Assembly (NCBI GenBank): GCA_960531495.1
Contig: OY482849.1
Location: forward strand, 32,115,236 to 32,179,235
Source of the DNA: Zeus faber
Taxonomy: Eukaryota; Chordata; Actinopteri; Zeiformes; Zeidae
Direction: 5' to 3'
DNA: 64,000 nucleotides
This document shows positions 21,087 through 32,592 of this stretch, piece after piece. How positions within the stretch are numbered: the first letter of the stretch is position 1; the number at the start of each line of letters is the position of its first letter. The notes below the pieces were generated by a model. It was given only the letters and a program-made list of their open reading frames with translations, was not told where the DNA came from and made no database searches. The position numbers and the translations under genes were made by a program.

Positions 21087-22833
21087 TTAGTGAGGCAGGG
21101 TGGTGATCCTCATGCTCTGACTAGCTATGGGATAGGAAACCATCGGCGTGGTGGCGTGGCTCATGGTGATGCCAGGCAACGGCTGTGCCATGGATACTGC
21201 AACTGGTGCTACAGACACAGCCACGGGTGCCATAGAAACAGCCGGCGCCATTCCCTGGGCAATGGTCTGTGCAAGGGCTGCTGCGAGGGGAGTGATTTCC
21301 GGATTGAGGTGTGGAAGTGGTGCTGTAGGCGGTGCAGAGTTAGTTGGCTGTGCTGTTGGGGCGCCTGTGGGGGCCACCAGGTCCTGCTGCGTGACTGGCC
21401 GAGGCTGTAGTCCAGCACTGCTCAGGGTGGTGTGAGTCTGAGCGATGCTGTGGTTGTAGGAGCTTACAGCTCCTACAACCACAGGTGTCACCAGACTCTG
21501 CTCCGTGGGGGCCGGTGTGGAAGACAACGTCAGTACCTTGGGCTGGCTCCGGAATTGGGCATTCTGCTCCAGCAGTACTTCATTGGTGGCTATAAGATTT
21601 GAAACCTGACGAATAGAGAGACAACATGAATTGGCAAAATATACAAAAGCATTTATTTTTTTCCATTATTCAAAACAATTTGATTCTAACCTGCTTCTTT
21701 AACTCTTCTACTCTCTTTCTCAGCAGGGAGTTTTCCTCTTCTAGAAACCTGTACTCCAGAGGGCGAGATGGCAAGGTGGCCTGAACCCCAAACTCGTAGT
21801 GGCATCCTCCACTGCCATCTGTCAGCCGCAGCCCCTCCAACCTCCGCCTCTTCAACTGTAACATTGTGTGATCTACAGGAGCCTCTAGGGGCCCCGTTTC
21901 AAAAAGCCCACTCTCAAACAGGGGTTCATACACAGAGCAGGAGCCCCTGTCAAAACGACGTTGTCCTAAAGGGCCTATGGATAAGCAACTGCCCATTCCT
22001 CCTCCCCCCACACCCCCAACTCCTGAGATGCCTGTGTCGCGACAGCCACCCAGGCTGGGGCAGCCCATTCCCATCACATTACTTCCACCGCCACCTCCAA
22101 CAAGTCCTGATATCCCTCCACAGGCCCCTCCTACAGTCCCCCCACCGGCAGCACTAACCATCCCGCTGGCCCCTGGTCCTATAACCCCCCCCACTCCTAC
22201 CCGGGCGGTTTCATACTCAAAGTCCTTCTTTACGTGGCGGAATTTGCATTTGTTGCCCCTCTGGCACTCCCCGTTAAGGAAGTCCCTGCAAATAGGTACC
22301 TCTCCCCGACTGTATGGCAGGTCCATGGGTGACAGCCCTAGCCGTGCTGCTACATTCCCTCGGAGTCTGAGTGGCAGCTCTCCCGTCTTCTTGTAATAGT
22401 CCTCGTCATCTTTGGAGCCGTGGACAAAGCGGCAGTTGGAGCGCATGCACTCTTTATTCTGATGGTCATGGCAGAAGATAAATTCATTCTTCTGCACGCC
22501 CAAGTCTGGTACCTCATTAAAGTCCGGGTGTCTAAATCGACAGCGTTTTCCTCTCTTGCACACATTCCGTATAAAGTCCCGGCAGACGCCGTCTGGAGCC
22601 ACTCCAGAATTTAGACCTCCGCCCATGCCATTCCCACAGTTGTTGCCATTCCCAAGAGCCCCTCCGCCACCCATCGCCCCAGAGCCAGAGAGGTTGCCTC
22701 CTACACTGCCGGCTGATCCTACTCTGCCCTCACCTGAGCCCCCGCCTAAACCACACCCTGGTCCTCCCTCCTCACCCAGGCTGGCACCACTCCCACCACC
22801 ACCTGACAGGTAGGAAGTGTCCCGGTCAGGCAT
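21087..22833 (-). CDS. zc3h10: Zinc finger CCCH-type containing 10
   Basis: Two coding exons (21691-22833 and 21087-21605) give 553 residues. Three CCCH fingers are visible: C84/C92/C98/H102, C121/C129/C134/H138 and C182/C190/C196/H200 (for example CRDFIRNVCKRGKRCRFRH). A Gly-rich N-terminus (about 10-75) and a second Gly-rich region (about 212-310) make it longer than mammalian ZC3H10 (about 434). A basic KRRR patch and a leucine-rich coiled coil (EENSLLRKRVEELKKQ continuing across the intron) follow, then a Pro/Ala/Val-rich tail ending RITTLPH, which matches the mammalian protein. ZC3H10 is an RNA-binding protein reported to restrain microRNA maturation and to affect mitochondrial function. 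The start MPDRD is the first ATG in frame. It lies next to esyt1, as in human. Confidence 0.92.
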
Positions 22834-22954
22834 GGCGCTTGGCCCCGCACAAGAAGAAAACAGCACTCATGTGTGTAGAGAGAGTTGACCTGGACGGGTA
22901 ACCATAAGAAAACACTTGTAAAGGAGTGATGAAGGGCGATCAATATCAACTGAT
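22834..22954 (-). promoter_or_regulatory. zc3h10: zc3h10 leader part of exon 2, with uORFs
   Basis: A classic acceptor (pyrimidine tract then CTACAG, plus 22955-22960) begins a leader segment in front of the zc3h10 ATG. It holds two uATGs: one at 22905 (12 codons, stop 22869-22867) and one at 22870 (14 codons, stop 22828-22826) that overlaps the main start by 8 nt. A third uORF comes in from the upstream exon. Confidence 0.6.
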
Positions 22955-24158
22955 CTGTAGAACAGAAAAGAAAATTTAATACGTATTATGCTACAGAGCT
23001 GAACACTTTATGGGAAGCCAAGTGAAGATGCATTTTCAAATGAAGCCGACTATATCATAAACATTCACACATAGGGTCGCGACGACCATCTCTTCTCGTA
23101 ATCAATTATTTGCAAACATTGTTGGGGACTGTAATGATTGCAACAGCTGGACACTGTAATTGAAAATTGTATCCAACACACAGTTATTTAAGAATAAATA
23201 ATTTTTGTATCAACAAATAAATACTTTTTGTATCAACATGGCATTTCACCAGTGAATTATTTATGTGAATGACAGTACAATTTGTTCAGAGCACAGTGGG
23301 TGCTAAGACAAGTTGTTTTTAAAATGATAAACGGCTCAGGCCCTTATGAAATTGAACTAGAAATAAGAATTTAAAAGGTTATTCAACAACAAATTTTTTT
23401 GAAATTTTAACTTGACAACCGCATATAGCTGGGCGAAATAACAACTTAATATCAGTGTGGTCTGGGATTTTGTTTATAATATTGCAATATAGTTAAACGT
23501 TGTCTTTAAGGCTATGTTACAGTAAGTAATGACATTTTATAAATCCCATTGCCTTATCCCGCTGTTCTAATCAATGCCTCTACCTGCTTGGCTATAATAT
23601 CTGTCTTCTTTTGTGTAAATAGCTTATGAGAGCACCAACAGCCACGCCAAAAATATCGTCCAATGATCGATATTGAGGCATTTGTCAAAAGAATATTGCG
23701 ATATTTGATGTTGTCAATATGGCTCAGCCCTAGTATTTATATGTGACCATTGCTGTACATTTGGGTGCTTAGTTTGGTTAAGTACCCTAGATTCTGTCGA
23801 AGTGCAAGGAATAATTTACCCCATAGTGAACGAGTGAAGTAAAATATTACAGAAACTTTACGATTTTAAGTGCATAGTTTAGCTTTATCGGTCATTTTTA
23901 GCTTTATTATTTTAGTTATTTTTAAAATGTATTGTATATTGGCATTTTTATTTGTACTTCCTATTGTTATAACTTGTAGTATCTGATCATTTGTATTGCC
24001 TACTGGTTTGGTGTGAGTTGTTGTAAGACAGCAGTTTCCCTCCTGAGATAAATAAAGTATCTTTCCCGAATCGTTCGCGCTCTTCTATGTAGTCGACAGT
24101 CGGCTAATTGTTGTTAGCCATGCTCGCTAACGTGTGTAATTAACTCGTTTCGTCTTAC
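22955..24158. other. zc3h10 leader intron, AT-rich, repeat relics
   Basis: AT-rich. 23424-23735 begins tagctgggcgaaataac and ends ggctcagccctag with several 'atcgatattg'-like stretches, resembling an old fish DNA-transposon relic. 23860-24066 ends in 'gataaataaagtatc', a tail typical of fish retroposons. No ORF of note. Confidence 0.4.
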
Positions 24159-24310
24159 CAGATCCATACACACGGTTAGAAGAGACTCCTATAAATGGTC
24201 ACCTCTCGGTCGGATAGCGAAGAAGTGTATTTTATATTTTTAAGACGAAACACTACTGTTAAATCTGACGGTAACGACGCCGGGCAGACAGCACACGGCT
24301 AGCCGCTCCG
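24159..24310 (-). promoter_or_regulatory. zc3h10: zc3h10 non-coding exon 1 and promoter (predicted)
   Basis: A strong donor, ATGGATCTG then GTAAGA (plus 24158-24153), ends a CpG-containing segment whose other side carries a tacgtcac motif near 24341. Spliced to the leader exon at 22954 it creates a five-codon uORF (MDLIS). The transcription start is not determined. Confidence 0.5.
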
Positions 24311-24900
24311 TGCTGCTTGTGTTTCCTGGCGCATACAGCCTACGTCACCACACCTCGGTTATGCTGCCACCTGGTGGTCGTCGAGAGAAGGCGCCTTTTC
24401 CGGGGGTTTTCTGCCGAGACAGCTGGTTTATTTGCAATCTGCGAAAATAAAATCCTATTGTCGCGGCTATTAAAGCGTTGACTGGGAGCCGGTGGTGGGT
24501 TGACCAAACCTCATGAAGCGTGAGGGCTTTTCCTCCGGTTTGGGACCAAAGCAAGGCCGAAGCCTCGGAACATTGAAAACGGAGAGAACGGCGACACCTG
24601 GCGGTCGGAAGGAGCTACTGCACCCGCTCGACCTGGAGCCTGCGGGAGGAGCTCTGGTACAGTGGACACTTCGATTTCATAGTTTCAATGTCATATGTGC
24701 ACAATAAAAAAAAAAACTATGAGAGTTTCTGTTTGTTTTTTTTGTTGTTGTTTTTGATCTTCTGATATTTGTCTCCAATTGTTAAAGAGCTGAAATAAAT
24801 GGATGCATTCTAATCTTGATATGATTAAAATAAAAGTTAGGAAAGGGCGGAGAGAGAGTGACCCAGCAGTAAGAGGGGGTAGTAGACAGTTCAGTGGTTA

Positions 24901-26014
24901 GTAGACAATTCAGCGGTCTGTCCATGGACCATGGTTGCTAACACGCGGACCAATGGTTACTACCACTAAGGGGCGCTGGAGCTAGTGGTCCGGGGCAGTC
25001 TGGGGAGAGTGGTCGGTCCGTGGTCCTTGTGGCCCGTCCGTGGTCCTACGTACCAGATGTGTTCGGCTGTCAGATCGCGCCGTGTGTTCGCGCCGCAGAC
25101 TGTTATGTAAATGAGCACATTTTGATTGCGCGATTCTTTGTGTAGAGAAAGAGATCTAATCAGCCCTAAGCAGCCCCTTGTCCTTGTGGTCCGGACCAGT
25201 TTCTTAGTGGTCCATCCATCCATCCATCTATCCATCTATCTATCTATCGATCATCACACGAAATTCAAAACACTGTACAACAATAACAATACAATCTAGG
25301 CTTGATCGACAGCAGCATATAATTCCGACAAAATATTATGAATTGTGGTGTTTGTCTCCATCAACGAAAACAATGCATTAATGGCTAACAAAAGCATAAC
25401 ACACAGCCAAAAGAAAGTGAAGGAGAGATGAGACGGAGGAGTGCGGTGGATTAGGACCCCTGACAGCCCACTGAGCAACTTGTCCGGATCACAAGGACGA
25501 GAGGCTGCTCACTGCAGAGCTAATGGGCTCCACCCTGAGGTCCAGCTGCACCCTAGCGAATGGTTCAAAATACTTTTTCTTTTCAAGTTTTACAGTTTTA
25601 GGTCATTGTTTGTTTAAGTCGATGTCTTCTCTACTGTTTTGTTTCCAATCACACTGGATCACCTGGAACTTTTCATACCTGTTTGTGATATCGAACGTGA
25701 CGCCCCAGAAAAAAACAGCATTTCTTCTGGCAATGGGAAAGGTGTCAATCGCCTATTATTAGGTAATTCTGGAGTGAAAACGGTATTAGATCCCTTTCTC
25801 TACCCCAAAAAATCGCACAATCAAAATGTGCTCATTTAAATGGCAGTCTGCGGTGCAAACGCAGGGCGCAATCTGGTAGCCGAACACATCTGGTACGTGG
25901 GACAACATCTGGTACGTAGGTCCAGACCACTCACAAACTGGTCTGGAACTCTAGCTCCAGCGCCCCCTAGTGGTAGTAACCAGTGGTCCGTGGAGAGACC
26001 ACTGAATTGGCTAC
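24901..26014. mobile_element. Fold-back (inverted repeat) element
   Basis: Left arm 24901-25160 and right arm 25785-26014 are near-identical in opposite orientation; for example, left gtagacaattcagcggtctg pairs with right cactgaattggctac, and gaatgagcacattttgat-like blocks occur in both. The arms differ by scattered substitutions and short indels. The 620-bp centre has a (TCCA/TCTA)n tract (25208-25252) and no transposase. Either a MITE with long arms or two inverted insertions of one repeat. Confidence 0.65.
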
Positions 26015-26200
26015 AACCCCTGCCGCCAGTAGTCCAATGGATCCTCTGCAAATATTAATGATCAATCCTATACTTTCTTTTCTTTATTCTTTATCTCTTC
26101 ATCATTTTGTTAATACCTCTAGTCTCCGCGCATATCTCTCCGACGTCGAGGCGCCCGTGGGGCGGTCGCAAAACGATCCGCACCACTTCCGGCGAATCAC

Positions 26201-26220
26201 TGACGTCACAAGCCACGTGA
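26201..26220 (+). promoter_or_regulatory. Palindromic CRE and E-box/UPR-like motif, dnajb9 promoter
   Basis: tgacgtca (26201-26208) and ccacgtga (26213-26220) lie about 100 bp upstream of the dnajb9 ATG, followed by a GC box (ccccgcctcc near 26241). TGACGT cores bind CREB/ATF factors, and ATF6/XBP1 recognise related TGACGTG/CCACG sequences. Inference only, but it fits an ER-stress gene. Confidence 0.5.
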
Positions 26221-26304
26221 CAATCGCCACTCGCTACAAGCCCCGCCTCCAGCGCGCCGAGCTCCGCAGCAGTTCGAGCGGCGGCGTCAAACCCCCCGAA
26301 AAAC

Positions 26305-27242
26305 ATGCCGAGGCGGAGCGCGCTCACCTGGACGCCAGAGGCCGTGTGGGTCCTGGTGCCGGTGCTGGCCCTGGTCTGCGCGTCCGATCAGACCGGTCCT
26401 TCCGAGATGATGAACAACAACAACAATTACTACCAAACACTGGCGGTTGCACGGACAGCCACTGACAGGGAGATTAAAAAAGCCTTCCACAGGCTGGCCG
26501 TCAAGTTCCACCCCGACAAGAACAAGCGCTCCAATGCAGAGAAGGCGTTCAGGGAGATCGCTGAAGGTAACTACCATCACCCTGTATCATTTCTACATAT
26601 TGCCCTTCATTCCACCATTTATTCTTCTTTCATGGGTTTCCACATATTGGCAAGATGGCAAAAATACAGATTTTGTTTAACTTTCCTGACACAGTACTAC
26701 AGATCATAAATATAATTTATGAACTTCCTGTTTTTGTTGTTGTCACGGAGGAATATTGTTTGTTGATCATTTTTAGTTTCAATGTATATTGCCAATTCTT
26801 TTAAATCTGTATATATTATTGTTATAATTGCCTATTGTTTTGATGGGAGCATTTGGATAAAGTGTCTGTCTGTCTATCTTTACGTAGATATTGTGAGATA
26901 CTGACTCTATTCTGTTACCTTTCAGCCTATGAGGTGCTCTCTGACAAGGAGAAGAGGAAGCAATATGATGAGTTGGGCCACGAGTCATTCTTGCAAAATG
27001 AGAACGGCTCCTATGAACCTGAGTCCAAACACGAGGACGACTTCTTCCATTTCAATTTGCATGATTTGTTCGACAGTTTGGAAGACGATGAGTTATTTCT
27101 GGGTGAGCCCAGCTACAGCTGGGGCTTCTCTATGAGCTCAGATGATGTGCAACATGAGAATCAAGGTGTTTTGGATAGTGACTTCTTTGATCTACACGAC
27201 CATTTTTATAAGTTATATGAGGATGACCATGAGCACTTTTAA
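26305..27242 (+). CDS. dnajb9: DnaJ (Hsp40) B9-like ER co-chaperone
   Basis: Exons 26305-26566 and 26926-27242, 192 residues, intron after FREIAE (phase 1). Residues 12-26 (EAVWVLVPVLALVCA) form a signal peptide or signal anchor. The J domain spans about 42-106, starting YYQTLAV and including KKAFHRLAVKFHPDKNK with the HPD motif at 69-71 that stimulates Hsp70 ATPase, and ending YDELGH. The C-terminal part is acidic (FFHFNLHDLFDSLEDDE) and recalls the FNFDDLF block of DNAJB9/ERdj4, but it is about 30 residues shorter than mammalian DNAJB9 (223) and lacks its C-terminal Cys. DNAJB9 works with BiP in the ER lumen in the unfolded protein response. It could be one of two fish paralogues; family assignment is good, exact paralogue uncertain. 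Confidence 0.8.
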
Positions 27243-27245
27243 TTG

Positions 27246-27318
27246 AATAAAACCCTGTGAGATCCCACCAATGTTGAACCGTGTACAACTGTATATGTAA
27301 TGCAAGCTATTTAATAAA
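27246..27318 (+). promoter_or_regulatory. dnajb9 polyadenylation signals
   Basis: AATAAA at 27246-27251, three bases after the stop, and again at 27313-27318. The second is the likelier main signal because the first leaves almost no 3' UTR. Confidence 0.6.
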
Positions 27319-27329
27319 GTTTATTTACT

Positions 27330-28265
27330 AAATTGTATAGCATTAATCTTTTAAATTCAATACACGCAGCACTGCATAATGTGCAATTCTATGGCCATAT
27401 TCTTTCAATAACTGACACAAACTCCAAATGCTGCAGTGGCTCATTTCCCACAAAGAAAATTATTGTATAGTGAAAGATAATCTTGATGTTATATTTACAC
27501 ATTTATCAATATTTTCCACCTGGCCTTCCAAATGGCCCATTGAGCCGATGATATGGGACATCACATATTGATAGATGATCACCAAAAGGAATCCTGATTG
27601 GCTCGTAACTGGATGGCTACTTTGAAACAAAATATTATGCATTTGAAGTGCAGAGATCAGAGCATGTAGATATGTTGCAGAAAAATGTTGGAGAACAACG
27701 AGGTACAACTAAAACTGGCTCCATCACACCCCACAGGGATCCAGTGGGCTGGATGGTTTTTTTAATTTTTTTTTTTTATAAGTCTGTGTTTATACTCCTT
27801 TATTCCAATCCAGTACAGTAGCACTGATGCACCAGAACTTAAAAATCAAACAAACTATTTATTCTCCTCTTTCATGGGACACTGTCACTGTAACATCAGG
27901 TTTCTACGGTTGTTGTTCTGAGGCTGGTATCCGCTCAGCACCTGATTGAGCTGCTGTGTTCCCTTTCCTGAGTGGGCGTGTCTGTCCGTAGTTACTGACT
28001 AACACACGTTTTACTCATCTTCCTTTCCCCTGCACCAGCAATTTTCTGCCGGCATTTTTCATCCCTCCCTCCCAGGGCCAGTGTGCACTTTGGCCCAGAG
28101 GATATCCTGCGCTTTCTCAGCAGTTGGTTCGTGTGAGTACACAGGAGCCATTAGGAGAACACTGTACTGTGCACTGTGTCGCTTTGTCTTCTCTCAAGAT
28201 AGGAGAAGATCCAACTGTCTCTCAGGCTCAACCTTAGAATTGAATTGTAGCTTTCAAGACTGCAA
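27330..28265 (+). promoter_or_regulatory. dnajb9-snx intergenic DNA and sorting nexin 5' UTR
   Basis: Holds a T-run (27758-27778) and, in its last 200 bp, presumably the sorting nexin leader, since the ATG-containing exon ends only 6 nt into the coding sequence. No other exon recognised. Confidence 0.4.
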
Positions 28266-29976
28266 ATGATGGTAAGTATGAGATTATATATTCAGTGGCT
28301 GAAATTGTCATTCGCTTTCAACTTGGGATCATCATGTGACGCAGACACGCCCTTGGACAGTGCTGCAACAGTCTTCTGCCCTATGCTTTCATTTGCGTAC
28401 ATTACAGTTTAGTCTAGTTTGCATACAACTCGCTAATTCAAATTTCCTATTTGCATTCATATCATTGCTTAGTTCTGAATAGAGTTCATCCAAAACTCTT
28501 CCCCCTCCCTCCTCCTATTTGCTTTAGGAAGAGGATAAAGAAGTGATATCCTCTAATCTGAGTGTGGGCGCCAACTCTATCAGGGTCACAGAGGCAGTGA
28601 TAGACGGGGAAGCGCTAACCTTCATCATCATTTCCCAAAAGGTAAGGAGCTCATTTGCGTGCCGAGCCGTTGGGGTAACACCATCGGCAATGTTAACGTA
28701 TTTCTTTTGGAGATGTGATGTGATGTGTTATTCTGGTGATAACCATGTATAGCAGCCCGAGCATGTCTGTATTAATAACTGTCTGGTGTTTGTTTCTTGC
28801 CGAAGCTGTCTGGAACAGGGGAGCACCATGTGGACAGGACTTACGAGGATTTTGAGTGGCTGCAGCAGCACCTGTTCTCCCTGGAGGACGAGCCCGGGAT
28901 ACAGGGGATTATAGTCAGTGTGAACTCCCTCTCAATTCTAATCCGATGACTCGTAAACCCCACACTCATTTGCCGATAACGGCTTGAGAAACGATTTCGC
29001 TCGCTGAAGGGAGAGCTCACAGAAAGACGCACAATGCTGGAGAGAATTCGCCGCAATTTGGTCAAACAGGAGGAATGTCTTCAAATTAAATCCGTAGCTT
29101 GGCTCATTTGTGACTTTCTTCACCTCCCCAACAAAAGTGTTTCATATACTAAATGTTATGTTCTTTTGTCAGTTCCCACCACTTCCAGCCAAAGTGCCAC
29201 TGAATGCTTCAGCTAAGGTTGTCAAACAGCTCGGTATGTACTTCTGCGTTATGTTTGATGCTTTTTCAAGGCATTGCCGTTTCCAAAATCAACTACATGT
29301 CTGACGTTTCCGGTTGAGAACGTGTTGTTGCAGGGTCATCACAGTTTGTCCGCAGAGCTGATATGGTCAACATGGCTTGCCACTGGTTTTCTTCACTAGG
29401 TTTTTTAGCCGTTGGGGAGGATTTTGGGCCGTATTGCGCGGCACTGGAGACGTATCTCCAGCACGCTGCTGCTCACCCCACACTCAATAAAAGCAAAGGC
29501 CTGGACGCATTCCTTACCAGCTCAGAGGTAGGTGCACAACAACAAATATACCTTTAATAGCCCCTTTTTTAAAGCACACAGAAACAGAAGGCGGTAAAAC
29601 GTTTATCTATATTGAGAGGGTGATTCGCCCGAATATATTTTTTATATACATTTTTTTCTGTCGATCAATAAAGGGGAAAAGAGAAGTGTAAAAATGTTAC
29701 GTTTTCTGAGATAAGAAAGACAAATCACACCCACACCCTAGTACAAAAAGAGTGGTTAAAAGAGCAGTAGAGGGATGTAAAATGTTTTATTCACACTGAC
29801 TGCTGGATATGTTTATGATTAACCAGCGAGCTGCAAGAAAAACAAATATTGAACTTTTGTTAGAAGTAGAAAATATGCTAAACTATCGAATTTCTTTTGC
29901 AATAAATGATGGTGTCTGAAGAAATATCATCACTGTAATTCCCACCTGTGTGTGTGCGTGTGTGTGTGCGCGTGCG

Positions 29977-30011
<35 letters not shown>

Positions 30012-32521
30012 GGGTGTGCACTGAATCTCAATGTTGTTGAATTTTAGGGAACTTTCTGCAAAATAAAACTGTGAAACGTATTTCATATAAAAGGGTGTCT
30101 CTACTTGATCTGCCTAAACTTTGTCAAAATCGAGAGAAACTGAGAAAAAGAAAAACATATATATATATAATATTTTGTAAAACATTGATGCAAATTCATG
30201 AGGGAATGTAAGTCATGCATTCTTTCTCTTCTTTGGAGGTAAATTATGGAAGTGGAGACATGAAATTAGCAGATGAATCGTGACTCATCCGTTGAGCACA
30301 TTTATCTGCTTATCTGACTCAGATCTGGTGTTTGTTTAATTTCTGCCCTGTTACTGCTCGAAGGAGAGCTTCTCGTGAACATGCGTAACTGCTGTACCTT
30401 CAAACGAAAATAAAGAGTATCAACCGATTTAAATTTCATTAAAAGAGTGCTCATTTAAATGTAATTTGAATTAATTTTAAAGAGTGAAAATGTAACAAAT
30501 CAGAAGCTGGTATCAAAAGGTTGCACCTGTATCTACACATATTGAACTAAATTGTGTTTGTCTCTTTAAATACCAATTGAATAAAAAATTTTTTTATCCA
30601 GGATGAATAAAAGTTTATTTGCTTCTTCAGCCTCCAGGTCAGAAGGTGAAGAAAGGGATTTTCAATCGTCTGTCTCAGGCCGTGGAAGGGATCAGGAAAG
30701 AAGGCCACAAGGTCAAGTTTTCCACGACTTGATGGAAGATTAAATTGACATTTTTTTGTTTTTTATTTTATTTTTATTTTTTTAATGATCACTGTGTCTG
30801 CAGGACGTGGACAACTTCTTTCAAAATGAGCGAGATCACAACCTGATCCTCACCGGATTCACCAAGACAGCGGCCGAGGTCTGTCTGTCTGTGTCTGTCT
30901 GTCTGTTGGTCTGTCTGTCTGTCTGTCTCTATGTCCATCTATCTGTCCGTCTATTTGACTGACTCTCTGTTCGTCATATCTTCTATTTGTCTCAGAGATT
31001 TCTGGACGTGGTGCTGAGCGAACAAAGTAAGAAATTCAAATGAAGTGGTTGATTAAATGTGTATTCATATCTCAGCTATATGTTCATTATTAATTGCAAC
31101 TACAACACTAGACACAGAAGCTTACTGTGTTTGGAAAGTTAAGATTGTATATTGGAAGTTGGAATAAATAAATACACCTTTAAGTTGCTTTTATCTTTTC
31201 CCAACATGTACTGATACTAATTATTTTTCCCTCTAGTTAATCCCATCCACCTTCCACTCACCACATTAAACCAAACATGTCTCCCCCTTCCTTCCTAATT
31301 CCACTGCAGAAATAGCCATGGCCTGTGGCCACTTCTCCACTGCCCTCCACCTCTGTGTAGAACCAGGAGAGGATCCGAACAAACAAGCCTTCTCTAAGTA
31401 AGAGAACTGTTGTATTATATCCACATATACATTTCCAGTGTGCAAAACCATGATGAAATGGTCAACACAGATTAAAAAAATGTTAATTTTACTTTTCCAG
31501 GATCAGTGTGAAAATGTCCGAGGTCATTGGTTCTGTGGGGGTAAGGTGTTTTCCTTCCTCCTCAATCACTTTTCTACAACCTTGTTTGTGCTTGTTGGGG
31601 GTTTTTTTCTAAGTGTGAAATTATTTGCACTTTGTCTCTTCACAAACAGAAAAACATGGAGAGTGTGGCTGAGAACAACACAAACACCCTGGGGCTGGGC
31701 CTGGACCTGGAGTTCCACTACCTGGAGGCAGAGAAGGTCCGACTTCTGACATGAAAAGCCAGTCACTCAGGCAGTATATTACAGTGTGGTTAAGAGCACG
31801 ATTCAATTCAATGCAAATCTCATTTAATAAGTATTTTTAATAATTTTCTTTCCTCAACTACATGCAATTTTTGCCATGTTAATATGTGATAGGTCATATA
31901 CAGAAAAGTCTGACTAAAAGGCTACTGGCTTCTTGATTTCTGGGCTTTTTGTGCTCACATATCGTAGAACAACATTCGAGCCGTGTGCTTCATGCATAGA
32001 AATCTGTGTTTGACGTGCAGGAGATGCTATTCAGGAGAACCTGCAAACTGGTGGAGCTGGAGAGTGCCAGCAGGAATGCAGAGAGAGCCAAACCGGTGAA
32101 GAAGGCTGCCGTGAGTGTTTAGAACATGCATGATCTAGTCAGCGCACACATGCAGTTCCGCCAGTGGCCACCAGGTGTCGGTATTTACCCACGACATGCA
32201 AAGGCCCGATAAGACCATGTGAGCTGGAAGTGTAACCATTTAATTTGCTTTCATCGACACCACGTATCTAGTCATGATAATATGCCCCCCGTGTCCATCA
32301 GATGGAGGAGTTCAAGAAGGAGACAGAGAAGGACTTTGATCACCTCTCTGCTGTTGCTAAGCAAGAGGTAATGATCTTTCCCATTCCCCTGCACGAGCCA
32401 TAATGACTGAATATGAGATAATCAAAAGGGATGAGATGGAACTTCAACTCCTCCACTCCTCCAGTCCCCTTCCTTCATAATAATTGGATTCACAACAATT
32501 GAGATGTAAGAGAGCAATGTC

Positions 32522-32592
<71 letters not shown>

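Noticed and set aside
21977-22813. Pro-rich ORFs on the plus strand across zc3h10
   Set aside because: Antisense shadows of the Gly-rich coding sequence of zc3h10.
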